Shown here one piece after another: positions 1 through 9,241 of a stretch of DNA of 64,000 nucleotides. Positions within the stretch are counted from its first letter, which is position 1. Each line of letters opens with the position of its first letter. The notes beneath the pieces are model-generated. The model ran no database searches, was not told the origin of the DNA, and saw only the letters and a list, made by a program, of their open reading frames with translations. The DNA is from Richelia sinica FACHB-800 (GTDB lineage Bacteria; Cyanobacteriota; Cyanobacteriia; Cyanobacteriales; Nostocaceae). The position numbers and the translations under genes are program-made. The stretch covers positions 159,043-223,042 of the forward strand of contig NZ_JACJTT010000004.1 in NCBI RefSeq assembly GCF_014698825.1. Direction: 5' to 3'.

Positions 1-48
1 GGATAATATTGGGGCTAACTTTGGACAAGATCCCATCTTCCCTTCATT

Positions 49-1890
49 ATGCAAATCTGCCAAAATCCCAATTGTTCCAACCCCTTCAACCCCATAGGCA
101 ATAGATTTTGCATCAGTTGTGGACAAACCAACTTTGGACAACTGTTGAGAAACCGCTATCAAGTCCTGCGGCTGATTGGTGAAGGTGGGTTTAGTAGAAC
201 TTATGCTGCACAAGACGTAGATAGACTTGATGCACCCTGCGTCATCAAACAATTTTTCCCCCAAGTGCGGGGAACAGGACAACGTGCTAAAGCCGCAGAT
301 TTTTTCAAAGAAGAAGCCATTCGCCTTTATGAATTAGGAGAAAATCATCCCCAAATTCCCCGTTTGTTAGCTTATTTTGAACAAGCCACCAGTTTGTATT
401 TGGTTCAAGAATTTATCAACGGGTCTACCCTTCTCCAAGAAGTTCAACAAAAACCCTACAGCGAAGCGCAAATTCGCCAACTTTTAGCGGATTTATTACC
501 AGTTATTGACTTTATTCACCAAAACAATATTATCCATCGGGATATTAAACCAGAAAACATTATTCGTCGTGACACAGACGGTAAACCAGTATTAATTGAC
601 TTTGGTGGTGCCAAACAAGTCACCCAAACAACTATGGGTAGACAAGCAACAATTATCTATACCGTTGGTTACGCACCCACCGAACAAATGGCAGGGTTTA
701 CTTGTCCAGCTAGCGATTTATATGCTTTAGGTGTCACCTGTGTGCGGTTACTCACCCAAGATTTACCTGTTCAAGATGATTACGGTCAACTTAACGATCC
801 TCTATATGATCCCATGAATGGGGAATGGTTGTGGCAAGAACGTTTAGAAGAAAAAGGCATCACCATTAGCGATAGTTTAAGAAAAATTTTAAATAAATTA
901 CTCGAACATCTCCCCAATGATAGATATCAGTCAGCGGCAACAGTGCTAGAAGATTTAAACTCATCAGACTTCCCGGTCGCACTCAAATTTTCTTCCCTTC
1001 CCCAACCACCATTAGCTCAACCACAACCTACAAAAATTATTGTCCCCTTACCTCCCCTCAAAACCTTTGATTTTTACGTCGTCACCGTAGACACCAAAGG
1101 TAGAGAAGTCAACCGTGACAGACTTAGTGCTAAATACTTTGAGGAGGAATTAAGTAGAAATGTTGATCTAGAAATGGTCTCTATTCCTGGTGGAAAATTT
1201 TTAATGGGTTCTCCCAATTTAGAAGGTGATGCAGATGAACGTCCTCAACATCAAGTCACCATCAACCCTTTCTTTATGGGGAAATATCCCATTACTCAAG
1301 CACAATGGAAAGCCGTTGCAGCTTTACCCAAAGTCAAACAAGCTTTAAACCCCTACCCGGCAAAATATAAAGGTGCAAATCTACCAGTAGAAAATGTATC
1401 TTGGTACGAAGCGGTGGAATTTTGTTTACGCTTGTCTGCAAAAACTGGAAGAGACTATCGTTTACCCAGCGAAGCAGAATGGGAATATGCTTGTCGTGCT
1501 GGTACAACCACTTCTTTTCATTTTGGGGAAGCAGTCACTGCAGAATTGATTAATTGTAATGGTGGTGATATTTACGCGGTGGAACCCAGAAGTAAATTTC
1601 GCAGAGAAACCACCAATGTAGGTAGTTTTGAAGTAGCCAATGCTTTTGGTTTATATGATATGCACGGGTTAGTGTGGGAATGGTGTGCTGACCCTTGGCA
1701 TAATAACTATGTAGATGCACCCAATGATGGCAGTGTGTGGGAAGATGGGGGTGATAAACATAGGCGAGTATTGCGTGGTGGTTCTTGGAATTTCAGTGCT
1801 GAACTATGTCGCAGTGCTAGTCGCAGTTGGAATGAAGTGGATGGTGGGTTGAGAATTTGCGGTTTTCGAGTGGTATTTTCGGCAGAATAG
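49..1890 (+). CDS. Serine/threonine protein kinase fused to a formylglycine-generating-enzyme-like domain
   Basis: 613 aa. The N-terminus has a zinc-ribbon-like set of cysteines (C4, C9, C21, C24). A eukaryotic-type kinase domain follows at about residues 37-300, with glycine loop GEGGFSRTY, Lys67, HRDIKPEN (163-170) and DFG (184-186), so it should be an active kinase. A proline-rich linker (about 315-345) leads to an FGE-sulfatase/SUMF1-like domain (about 375-612) with the typical segments SIPGGKFLMGS, RLPSEAEWEYACRAG, WEWCADPW and RVLRGGSWNF. Such domains in bacteria often bind or modify proteins, or act as C-type-lectin-like variable modules; the true FGE copper-binding cysteines were not verified. 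No membrane segment is evident, so it is probably cytosolic. The gene stands alone ahead of a repeat-rich gap. The substrate is unknown. Domain assignments are firm, function is not. Confidence 0.9.
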   Translation: MQICQNPNCSNPFNPIGNRFCISCGQTNFGQLLRNRYQVLRLIGEGGFSRTYAAQDVDRLDAPCVIKQFFPQVRGTGQRAKAADFFKEEAIRLYELGENHPQIPRLLAYFEQATSLYLVQEFINGSTLLQEVQQKPYSEAQIRQLLADLLPVIDFIHQNNIIHRDIKPENIIRRDTDGKPVLIDFGGAKQVTQTTMGRQATIIYTVGYAPTEQMAGFTCPASDLYALGVTCVRLLTQDLPVQDDYGQLNDPLYDPMNGEWLWQERLEEKGITISDSLRKILNKLLEHLPNDRYQSAATVLEDLNSSDFPVALKFSSLPQPPLAQPQPTKIIVPLPPLKTFDFYVVTVDTKGREVNRDRLSAKYFEEELSRNVDLEMVSIPGGKFLMGSPNLEGDADERPQHQVTINPFFMGKYPITQAQWKAVAALPKVKQALNPYPAKYKGANLPVENVSWYEAVEFCLRLSAKTGRDYRLPSEAEWEYACRAGTTTSFHFGEAVTAELINCNGGDIYAVEPRSKFRRETTNVGSFEVANAFGLYDMHGLVWEWCADPWHNNYVDAPNDGSVWEDGGDKHRRVLRGGSWNFSAELCRSASRSWNEVDGGLRICGFRVVFSAE

Positions 1891-2459
1891 AAGACAGAAG
1901 TTCAGAAGTTCAGGAGTTCAGAAGTATGCCTTCGGCACGCTGCGCGAACAGGAGTCAGTAGGGGCGGGTTTACAGATATCATCAACTATAAACGAGAATT
2001 TTGGTAAACCCGCCCGTACAGAATAATTCATAGCATTACTATTTAATTCTTGCATTTTTAAACTCCTCTTAGCGTAGCTTCTCTGAAAAAGGCACGCTTT
2101 AGCGATACGACTACGCTCGACTTCGCTCAGTACAAGTCGAGCGTAGTCGAGATACAGTGTTAAAAGCCTTTGGCTGTCTAAGTTTTATCGTTAGTTAATG
2201 TCCTAACCGCGCTGTTCATTGCTATATTGACAGTTAAATCTATTTTTGCTATGATGAATTCGATAAGGAAGAACTACGATACAATAAAATATTAATTACT
2301 AGCCAGTAATACGCAAGCAAAAATATTCAAATCAAAAATATTTACCTCCATTCCCTTGCTGCCTATCAATCTCGTGATGACAAACTGTATAAGACAAAGC
2401 AGGGATCGCCAAAACCATACATTAAACTGGAGTTTGACCAATATATTTGAGATTTCCCT
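1891..2459. other. Repeat-rich intergenic region upstream of pgi
   Basis: No intact gene is seen in these 569 bases. The left part holds short direct repeats of a GAAGTTCA-like unit and a copy (reverse orientation) of the GTTCGCG(T/C)AGCGTG repeat found again near 11.6 kb. Around 2100-2152 there is an inverted pair built on CTACGCTCGACTT / AAGTCGAGCGTAG. A copy of a roughly 80-base interspersed repeat lies at 2155-2227. From about 2250 to 2450 the plus strand reads as two short open stretches in one frame separated by a TAA (ending KLEFDQYI), which could be the relic of a gene, but this is weak. Confidence 0.6.
2155..2227 (+). repeat. Interspersed repeat, copy A
   Basis: One of three copies in the window; the others are at 21119-21204 and 30801-30874. 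All share the core AAAAGCCTTTG, then a CTTAGTTTTA or CTAAGTTTTA stretch, GTTAATGTCCTAAC, and a terminal GCTATAT. This copy ends in GCTATATTG and lacks the left TATAGC terminus seen in copy B. All three sit between genes. It is probably a small non-autonomous element or REP-like repeat. Confidence 0.7.
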
Positions 2460-4046
2460 ATGGATGCTAGGGTACTTTGGCAACGATACCAAGATTGGTT
2501 GTATTACCACCAAGGCTTAGGACTGTATCTAGATATCAGTCGGATGCAGTTTAGCGATGCCTTTGTGGAGTCGTTGCGGCCGAAATTTGACAAGGCATTT
2601 GCGGATATGGCAGCCTTGGAGAAGGGAGCGATCGCTAATCCGGATGAAAACCGCATGGTAGGACACTACTGGCTGCGGAATCCAGATTTAGCACCATCTC
2701 CAGAACTGACACAAGAAATAGTCCAAACCTTAGAACAAATCGAAGCCTTTGCGGAAAAGGTGCAAACAGGTGCTATTCATCCTCCCAAATCTAGCCGCTT
2801 TACCGATATTATCTCCATAGGCATAGGTGGTTCTGCCTTGGGCCCCCAATTCGTGGCAGAAGCCCTGTCCCCTGATTTTCCCCCTCTGAAAATTCACTTT
2901 ATCGATAATACCGACCCCTCAGGTATTGACCGGGTACTCACCCAACTGAGAAATAACCTTTCTAGCACTTTGGTCGTAGTGATTTCTAAATCCGGCGGTA
3001 CTCCTGAACCCCGCAACGGCATGATAGAAGTCAAGAAAGCCTACGCTGGACAAAACCTAGATTTTGCCCAATATGCAGTTGCTATTACCAGCGTTGATAG
3101 TAACTTGGATAAAATTGCTAAATCTGAAGGTTGGCTAGCCAGATTTCCCATGTATGATTGGGTGGGCGGACGTACCTCAGAAATGTCTGCGGTGGGCTTA
3201 GTACCGGCAGCCTTACAGGGAATAGATATTCGTGCCATGTTGGATGGTGCCAAGGAAATGGACGATGCCACCCGCATCCCTGACCTGAAAAAGAATCCCG
3301 CTGCACTACTCGCTTTATCCTGGTACTATGCAGGCAACGGTAAAGGCGAAAAAGACATGGTAATCTTACCTTACAAAGATAGCCTGTTGCTCTTTAGCCG
3401 TTATTTGCAACAGCTAGTCATGGAATCATTGGGTAAAGAAAAAGACCTAGATGGCAAAACTGTCTATCAAGGTATTGCCGTTTATGGTAACAAAGGTTCC
3501 ACCGACCAACACGCCTATGTGCAACAGTTGCGGGAAGGTGTACCCAATTTCTTCGCTACCTTGATAGAAGTATTAGAAGACCGTCAAGGGGCATCCCCAG
3601 AAATAGACCCTGGTGTCACATCCGGTGACTATCTCTCTGGTTTTCTCTTGGGAACACGCCAAGCACTGTATGAAAATAACCGTGATTCCATAACAGTCAC
3701 CATTCCTCAAGTTAATGCCCGCACAGTTGGTGCTTTAATTGCCTTGTATGAACGGGCAGTAGGGTTTTATGCTAGCTTGGTGAATATTAATGCTTATCAC
3801 CAACCAGGTGTAGAAGCTGGTAAGAAAGCTGCTGCGGCTATTCTGGAATTACAACAGAAAGTCATATCTGTGTTGCAACAAGAGAAAAAGGCCCTTTCTC
3901 TGGAAGAAATTGCTCACAAAGTTGGCACTCCTGAACAAGTTGAATCAATTTACAAAATTCTCCGCCATCTTCAGGCTAATCAAAGAGGTGTGGTGTTAAC
4001 AGGTGATTTGAGTAAACCAGGCAGTTTAACAGTTTCTCTGGCGTAA
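2460..4046 (+). CDS. pgi: Glucose-6-phosphate isomerase
   Basis: 528 aa, the usual length for cyanobacterial Pgi. It interconverts glucose 6-phosphate and fructose 6-phosphate in the cytosol and so links glycolysis, the oxidative pentose phosphate route and glycogen turnover. Sugar-phosphate-isomerase (SIS) motifs are clear: [11 protein letters not shown], the phosphate-binding [20 protein letters not shown], and [19 protein letters not shown], which contains the conserved region around the active-site His. The ATG at 2460 is kept because the protein then begins with the helix [17 protein letters not shown]; no strong ribosome-binding site precedes it. The gene is monocistronic, with its own hairpin downstream. 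Confidence 0.96.
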   Translation: MDARVLWQRYQDWLYYHQGLGLYLDISRMQFSDAFVESLRPKFDKAFADMAALEKGAIANPDENRMVGHYWLRNPDLAPSPELTQEIVQTLEQIEAFAEKVQTGAIHPPKSSRFTDIISIGIGGSALGPQFVAEALSPDFPPLKIHFIDNTDPSGIDRVLTQLRNNLSSTLVVVISKSGGTPEPRNGMIEVKKAYAGQNLDFAQYAVAITSVDSNLDKIAKSEGWLARFPMYDWVGGRTSEMSAVGLVPAALQGIDIRAMLDGAKEMDDATRIPDLKKNPAALLALSWYYAGNGKGEKDMVILPYKDSLLLFSRYLQQLVMESLGKEKDLDGKTVYQGIAVYGNKGSTDQHAYVQQLREGVPNFFATLIEVLEDRQGASPEIDPGVTSGDYLSGFLLGTRQALYENNRDSITVTIPQVNARTVGALIALYERAVGFYASLVNINAYHQPGVEAGKKAAAAILELQQKVISVLQQEKKALSLEEIAHKVGTPEQVESIYKILRHLQANQRGVVLTGDLSKPGSLTVSLA

Positions 4047-4097
4047 AACAGCATATTACCTAAGAGTGTTGTTATTTCAGCAACAATTCTTCATGAT

Positions 4098-4140
4098 TAA
4101 GCATCCTCCTCAAGGCCTATTTGTCTGATGGGGATGCTTA
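4098..4140 (+). terminator. Possible hairpin downstream of pgi
   Basis: Perfect 9-base arms TAAGCATCC (4098-4106) and GGATGCTTA (4132-4140) lie 52 bases after the pgi stop and before the convergent nuclease gene. No clear T-run follows on either strand, so it may be a transcript-stabilising hairpin rather than a classical terminator. Confidence 0.4.
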
Positions 4141-4206
4141 TATCGTTGGTGGTGATATAATTGACATTGGGTTTAATGAAGACAATTTATTTCCAGGGTG
4201 CTTTTT

Positions 4207-5682
4207 TTAATTAATAGATAAGTCACGTAAGTAATAAAATCTATCAGTTGTCCAGTCACTACCTTTTTCTCTACCTAAATAACCAGTTAGAGGCGATGAC
4301 AGTTCTATTAAAATTTCGTGTATTTCTTCTGGTTTTAATTGCTGTTGGGGCTGTGACCCAAAATATGCCCCATGTAAAGCTGCAACTCCAGCAGACTCGG
4401 TTCCTGAGTTTTGCAGATAGTTTTTGACCACTTGAATTATGTGCGATCGCAACTTGATATTTTGCTCTATTTTATTAAGATAAGCATTAATTTTATCATC
4501 GGCTGCTGAACCAAATGGTTCGTTTTGCAAATATGGTTTTAAATTTAATAAATCTATTGCTCCTGGGAATTTAGCTTTAAATTCAACTAGTCTTTGTAAT
4601 GTTTCTGGACGAATAACGTTCATTTCATTTCCCTTTGCTGTCAATTCAGCATCTGTTGTTAATTCTCCAGCAGCCATAATAATTTTGATACAACTATTGT
4701 ATTGTTGTTGTAAATGCTTCAAGCCTAGTTTTACCAGTTGTGCTGCTGTACCATCAGGAACTTTTTCTGTCTTTGTTGCTTTACATTCTCCTACCACAAG
4801 GTAGGGATATTCACAATAAAAATCCAAACCACCAGCACCACCTAATTTTTCAGGGTCTAGATTAGCTTTGGAATTCATATTAGAAGCAGAAAAGCCAATT
4901 TTTACTAAGCTTTTACGTACTAATTTTTCAAATTCATTACCATCACTAGAGTTGCCAACTTTAGCAATTTTCTTGATCCAAATTAAATCCCCATCTACTC
5001 TATCTTGATTGTACTGACTGTTCCAACCTAATAAAACTCTGATTTCATGTGTTAACTGCTGTGCTACTGTGTTGGTGATTGATATTTTTGATAATGCATT
5101 GTGTAATTCTTCTAGCTGAGGATGCAAAGGTGGTTCTAGATTTTCTAATTGACGTTGATACTGTTTAAATCTTTGTTCAGTTAATATAGGTTGAGTTTCT
5201 GAACCAGTAACATTATGTATGGCAATAAATCTACCTAGTTTATCTTGACTACCTGGATTAATTGTAAATTCATAAAATTGAGGTAAATGATAAACACGCA
5301 AATAAGCCAGAAAAATATTTTGCTGTTTTTCTAAAAGTGCATAAAATACTTCTGGTGTCCAAATAGTTAATTTAGAAAAGACATCTAATGATTTAGTTTT
5401 ATCTATAATTTGACAAAATTCACATTTACCCCACATTTTAACTGCAACTGTTTGAGAATTAGTTGACTTGATAGCGGTTTGAGCAGTAGGTAAAAAACTT
5501 TGACTATAGTATTTTTCAATTGGTATTAATAAGTTTGTATGAGCAACAGGATAAAGAGCAAATTTCTGCCCTGGACGAAGAAACATATTAGGTAAAGCTG
5601 CTATTGTTCTGCCCTGTATTAAAGCTTCAATATCTGCAACAGGTAAACATAATGCTGTGGGTAGTGAAAAAACTTGACTCAT
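4207..5682 (-). CDS. Putative PD-(D/E)xK nuclease with a DUF1802-like N-terminal part
   Basis: 491 aa, third gene of a leftward cassette. The C-terminal half carries a restriction-endonuclease fold signature: a helix with E250/E252 (NEFEKLVRKSLVKIGF), then Asp287 in GGLDFY and Glu299-x-Lys301 in LVVGECKAT, i.e. D-x11-E-x-K, followed by a helix with a conserved Gln (AAQLVKLGL) as in archaeal Holliday-resolvase or Mrr-like nucleases. The N-terminal part (about 1-140) starts ALCLPVADIEALIQGRTIAAL and has a CEFC cysteine pair; it recalls cyanobacterial DUF1802-type proteins, but that link is tentative. The gene is separated from the upstream ATPase gene by a 320-base gap filled with a palindromic repeat, so it may or may not be co-transcribed. 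Function is inferred as DNA cleavage in defence or repair; no substrate can be named. Confidence 0.7.
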   Translation of the reverse strand: MSQVFSLPTALCLPVADIEALIQGRTIAALPNMFLRPGQKFALYPVAHTNLLIPIEKYYSQSFLPTAQTAIKSTNSQTVAVKMWGKCEFCQIIDKTKSLDVFSKLTIWTPEVFYALLEKQQNIFLAYLRVYHLPQFYEFTINPGSQDKLGRFIAIHNVTGSETQPILTEQRFKQYQRQLENLEPPLHPQLEELHNALSKISITNTVAQQLTHEIRVLLGWNSQYNQDRVDGDLIWIKKIAKVGNSSDGNEFEKLVRKSLVKIGFSASNMNSKANLDPEKLGGAGGLDFYCEYPYLVVGECKATKTEKVPDGTAAQLVKLGLKHLQQQYNSCIKIIMAAGELTTDAELTAKGNEMNVIRPETLQRLVEFKAKFPGAIDLLNLKPYLQNEPFGSAADDKINAYLNKIEQNIKLRSHIIQVVKNYLQNSGTESAGVAALHGAYFGSQPQQQLKPEEIHEILIELSSPLTGYLGREKGSDWTTDRFYYLRDLSIN

Positions 5683-6002
5683 TTCTATAAGTAGTTCAAA
5701 ATTATTGGCAAAAGAATATGTTTTTATAACCTAGTTATACCAATTTAAAAAATGATTGTTACAGATGTAGGTTGGGTTGAGGTACGTATCCCTGCGCGAC
5801 GCTGCGTGAACACGCAGTGTGCCGTTCGCGGTAGCGTTGCGTAGCAAAGGCATAACCCAACACTCTAAAACCTTGTAAACGTTGGGTTTCACTTTGTTCA
5901 ACCCAACCTACGCATCTGTCGCATTCTTTTATGGAATTGGTATTACTACCTTAATCAATGAGGGTTTAGTATTCCTAAACCCATAAAAAATGAGATAACC
6001 TG
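5683..6002. other. Gap between nuclease and ATPase genes, filled by a palindromic element
   Basis: 320 bases with no gene. Almost the whole span is the nested inverted repeat at 5737-5943, described separately. A short AT-rich stretch on each side could hold a promoter for the nuclease gene, but none is clear. Confidence 0.7.
5737..5943. repeat. MITE-like nested inverted-repeat element
   Basis: The outer ends are ATACCAATT (5737-5745) and AATTGGTAT (5935-5943). Inside lie longer arms: ACAGATGTAGGTTGGGTTGA (5761-5780) against TCAACCCAACCTA-CG-CATCTGT (5898-5919), and a third pair AACCCAAC / GTTGGGTT (5854-5861 and 5881-5888). The centre carries a relative of the GCGTAGCG repeat family. There is no open reading frame. 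It separates two genes of the 4.2-8.6 kb cassette, so it may have inserted into an operon. Confidence 0.75.
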
Positions 6003-7877
6003 TTATAGATTTAATTCAATTACCCGATTATTCACAACGCTTTGGGGAATTCTCATTGGTAAGTCTTCATCTGTTAAATTATCAGGTTCTTGACCGGAAG
6101 GGTCACTTAAAATTTCCCTAATCAAAGGATTATTGATAGCTATTTGCTGCTGTTCTATAAATCCAAAAATTTCGTCATCTGTTAATTCATAAATCTCTCT
6201 ATGATTCCACACAAACCAGATAGCTATGAGAGGTTTAATATCTTGACTCTGTAAACTCACCCATTCTCCACCCTTTTCTTTCAAAAGCCTTCGCAAATTT
6301 TCTCTAGCTAATGTGGCACTAGCAGCAATTGTTTTTGAACGTACCAAGCAACCACGAGTTAAATCAAAAGTTTGATAATCGATTAGTTTACGCAAAGCTG
6401 TAGTAATTCCTACACCCCCTGCTATCTGTACTACATCTACACCAATTTTGATTTGCTGTTGATTACCAACAATTTTAAAATCAATATGTTTTTGGTTAGG
6501 TATTTCCTCAATTTTCTCAATTGTTACCCCTTCTATTGTTTTACCTATTAATCTTTCAAAGGCAAATTTCAGAGATTGGGCAATTATTGATTCATCTTCA
6601 ATGAGAGAATCTATATAAGCTTGTGTATGTACTAGTTCACTTTGGTAGTATGGTTTAACGGAATATATTTTTATTTCTACTATCGGTGGATCAGGGTTGG
6701 GTATTTTTTCATCAATAAAATTATCTGCACACCATTTTAAAACTGATCTAACTGTAGGCTTAGATTTGCCCAGAACTTTAAGTTTACCTGCGTCAAATGG
6801 GTATAAGGGATGTGGTGGAGTTTGTTGATTTTCTTGGTAAAAATCTTGTAGCCAAGTTTTAACCAGATTCACAATATCATCAGAATTGAGATATTTTAAT
6901 GCTATTGGCTGTCTATCTGGTTGTTCACTCACTAACCGATCAATTACTGCTTCAGCTTGGGGTAATACCCTGATTTGTTGATTCCATGTATCAGGATACA
7001 TGGCTAATAATAAAACACCTCGTTTGATACTTTGATATAAATCTTTGACTAAAGTAGCAATGACTTGTGCTGTGGTTAAGCCAAAATCTGAAATGTTACC
7101 ATCATCTAATTCATCAAAGCAAATCACCGGAATTTTATAATAATTAGTTATATCTAGCAGTTGGCGAGCAATATTCATTGATACAATTTCTTTATCATTA
7201 CTTTTAATATTAGGCAAACCCATTGCATTAGTGTAAGTTTGTGATAACTCTAGCCCAGATAACCAATAGCTAGCATAATTAACATGGTCTGATGAAAGTG
7301 TCCACAAAATAGCTTTTACTATATATGGATTAGGGATTTCTGGCTTATGTTTTAGGATAGCTTGTGTCAGTTGTCCAATGAATTTATTTGAGCGTTCACG
7401 TAACCACTTGGGATATATATCAGAAATATACTGTTGCGGTGAATATTTACGTTGTATGGCTTCGTTAATTAATGAAGCCGCAATTTCTTGTATTTGCATA
7501 ACATTTTGTTTGCCAAATGCCCTTAGGCTAGAGGCAACATTTTGGAGAAATTCATATTTAATTTGATTCAAGTTATCATATTTACCCATGTAAATAAATA
7601 CATAATTATCTTGCGGCTGTAATCGATGTCTAATGCGACTAATAATATGGCTTTTCCCTAAACCTTTCTCTGCTGTAATGGTTATACCTACTGTTTGATA
7701 CTGTCCTTGATTAATTTTTTCAAGGGCATCGAATACAGCGTTAGAAGCATGAGAGTTAATAGAAGGAACATCTGGAAAGCTTTTTCCCCATATTTGCTGT
7801 GGTCTCACTACCATATGTCCTGCAAATGGGTTGTGAGATTTAAGTAATTCATCAATACTAGATGTGTTATTAGTCAT
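6003..7877 (-). CDS. AAA+/Orc-Cdc6-like ATP-binding protein of a putative defence cassette
   Basis: 624 aa. P-loop AEKGLGKSH (Lys75) and Walker B PVICFDELD (Asp255, Glu256) mark an active AAA+ or STAND-like ATPase; the region before the P-loop (HNPFAGHMVVRPQQIWG) and the 'FDELD' form resemble the large ATPases of BREX-type and other phage-defence loci, without being one I can name. The C-terminal part (about 430-560) reads like a degenerate nuclease-type sheet (KHIDFKIVGNQQQIKIGVDVVQ), with the expected E-x-K not visible. The gene lies 36 bases downstream of the winged-helix gene on the same strand and upstream of a PD-(D/E)xK nuclease gene, so the ATPase probably loads or controls that nuclease. 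No transmembrane segment is seen. Family naming is uncertain; ATPase activity is well supported by motifs. Confidence 0.75.
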   Translation of the reverse strand: MTNNTSSIDELLKSHNPFAGHMVVRPQQIWGKSFPDVPSINSHASNAVFDALEKINQGQYQTVGITITAEKGLGKSHIISRIRHRLQPQDNYVFIYMGKYDNLNQIKYEFLQNVASSLRAFGKQNVMQIQEIAASLINEAIQRKYSPQQYISDIYPKWLRERSNKFIGQLTQAILKHKPEIPNPYIVKAILWTLSSDHVNYASYWLSGLELSQTYTNAMGLPNIKSNDKEIVSMNIARQLLDITNYYKIPVICFDELDDGNISDFGLTTAQVIATLVKDLYQSIKRGVLLLAMYPDTWNQQIRVLPQAEAVIDRLVSEQPDRQPIALKYLNSDDIVNLVKTWLQDFYQENQQTPPHPLYPFDAGKLKVLGKSKPTVRSVLKWCADNFIDEKIPNPDPPIVEIKIYSVKPYYQSELVHTQAYIDSLIEDESIIAQSLKFAFERLIGKTIEGVTIEKIEEIPNQKHIDFKIVGNQQQIKIGVDVVQIAGGVGITTALRKLIDYQTFDLTRGCLVRSKTIAASATLARENLRRLLKEKGGEWVSLQSQDIKPLIAIWFVWNHREIYELTDDEIFGFIEQQQIAINNPLIREILSDPSGQEPDNLTDEDLPMRIPQSVVNNRVIELNL

Positions 7878-7913
7878 AATAGTGTGAGTTTGTTGTGTAC
7901 GAAATAATGATAT

Positions 7914-8585
7914 TTAAACGTTCAAAAGTTTGGCGTAACAACGTAATCCATCTAATTCTGTGGTGACAGAATCTTCTATTTTGTCAGGGGCACTATCTTC
8001 TATACTTCCTCCTTGTAATTGGAAAATATCATCAGCTTGCATTTCTAATAGCCAATCATTAAAATTTGTTCTATTTACTCGCTCTCCTATAGTTCTTCTC
8101 AGCCGATAAATCGGAACTAAATGATTAAAGTTATATTCATAATTCAATTTTTCATAAACTTTTAAAGCTACATTTTTAAACTCTTCGTAAGAACTAATCA
8201 ACCCAGGTTTAGTCCCATTACCTGATGCAGCTGATGCAGTTACTAAAATCTCAGTCTGACGCAACCAGCGTAATAATGAATTTCCTATCCAAGCACCAAC
8301 ATTTTTGTCAAATTTAAACTCCTCATTACCTAAACTTGCACCCAATACCTCTAAACCAGTAGGTGATGTGAGAGTGTAACCAGTTTTGGAAATTGCGATC
8401 ACACCTTCTTTCTCTAGTTCCTCAAAAATCCGCTGATAATCCCCTATTTTCTCACCTTTCGCTACAATCCGCTTGCTTATTTGACCCTTCTTTACTTCTT
8501 GCTGTACCCCTCCCAAGTCCCACAAAGCAAGTAACAACCGGGTTTTGACGTGCAGGTTCTGTAAATTCTTGCTTCCAGCACTCAT
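7914..8585 (-). CDS. Winged-helix-like protein, first gene of the putative defence cassette
   Basis: 223 aa, not a family I recognise by name. The N-terminal 80 residues look like a winged helix: helices around LHVKTRLLLALWDLGG and GDYQRIFEELEKEGVIAI, then a beta-hairpin wing ISKTGYTLTSPTGLEVLG. The C-terminal part (about 130-223) has a second helix-rich segment (VPIYRLRRTIGERV, then FNDWLLEMQADDIFQLQGG) that resembles another winged-helix module. No catalytic motif is visible. It is 36 bases upstream of the AAA+ gene, which points to one transcript. It may be the DNA-recognition or regulatory subunit of the cassette. There is no clear ribosome-binding site; the ATG at 8585 is the first in frame after an AT-rich leader. 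Confidence 0.65.
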   Translation of the reverse strand: MSAGSKNLQNLHVKTRLLLALWDLGGVQQEVKKGQISKRIVAKGEKIGDYQRIFEELEKEGVIAISKTGYTLTSPTGLEVLGASLGNEEFKFDKNVGAWIGNSLLRWLRQTEILVTASAASGNGTKPGLISSYEEFKNVALKVYEKLNYEYNFNHLVPIYRLRRTIGERVNRTNFNDWLLEMQADDIFQLQGGSIEDSAPDKIEDSVTTELDGLRCYAKLLNV

Positions 8586-9037
8586 TTTTAGTATCCTATT
8601 TAACTTTTTAAATTATTATAAATATTTTGTTGACTACTTTGACAACCGTAAAATCAATGTTGATTGTCTGAAAATTCTTTGAATTAAAATATATTTTCTT
8701 GGATAAAAAAAACCACAATTTTACTAACTTTTCAATTTGCACTGAAAAATAATGTCAATAATATGTTATGCAATACCTTTCTAGACAAACAAGATGAGGA
8801 GATTCTTTCTAAATATTAAAAACTTTGACATTGAGGCTTTTTACAACTTGGCAATCCCAATAGACATGTGGTGCGATTAAATATGTGTTGTCTATAATCC
8901 TTGTAGAGACTTTTCTACATCCATTTTCGGAGATGTCTAATATATGTTCATGGTGTATTGATCAACAATTTCTTGTTGGTATAAGTCACCGAATTTATCT
9001 CCTGTATCCATTCAAAACCCCACGACTATAAAAAATT

Positions 9038-9070
9038 GAGGTGATGGACATCAGTGAACTCCATCACCTC
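9038..9070 (-). terminator. Rho-independent-type terminator of miaB
   Basis: Perfect 11-base arms GAGGTGATGGA (9038-9048) and TCCATCACCTC (9060-9070) with an 11-base loop. Read leftward from miaB the stem is followed by AATTTTTTATAG, a good T-run. On the plus strand it is also followed by a shorter T-run, so it could act in both directions. Confidence 0.75.
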
Positions 9071-9182
9071 CAGCAATTTTTATCCTCAAATCACCAACTC
9101 AACAGGATAGGTATAGCCGTAGACAATGCCGTTAGGACATGAAGCAAAACTAAAACTCAGACACTGAAAGGCTTTTATAACT

Positions 9183-9204
9183 GTCACCTGTCACCTGTCA
9201 CCTG
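9183..9204. repeat. Heptanucleotide tandem repeat (STRR type)
   Basis: Three consecutive CTGTCAC units followed by CTG. The reverse complement of the same heptamer (AGGTGAC) is repeated near 30775-30802. Short tandemly repeated heptamers are a known trait of heterocystous cyanobacterial genomes. Confidence 0.8.
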
Positions 9205-9241
9205 CTATATTAACAAGGTGAACAAGAGAATTGTATCTGCA

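Larger units (their letters stand above)
8586..9241. other. AT-rich intergenic region between the cassette and miaB
   Basis: 656 bases with no credible gene. The left part (8586-8830) is very AT-rich and presumably holds the promoter of the leftward cassette. The right part holds the miaB terminator hairpin (9038-9070) and a heptamer array (9183-9204), both listed separately. Confidence 0.6.

Noticed and set aside
2292..2513. 73-codon open frame on the minus strand
   Set aside because: It overlaps the start of pgi in the opposite direction, lacks a ribosome-binding site and does not look like a protein family.
8586..9037. tRNA or small RNA gene in the long gap before miaB
   Set aside because: No cloverleaf, GTTCGA-type T-loop or strong promoter-terminator pair could be made out.
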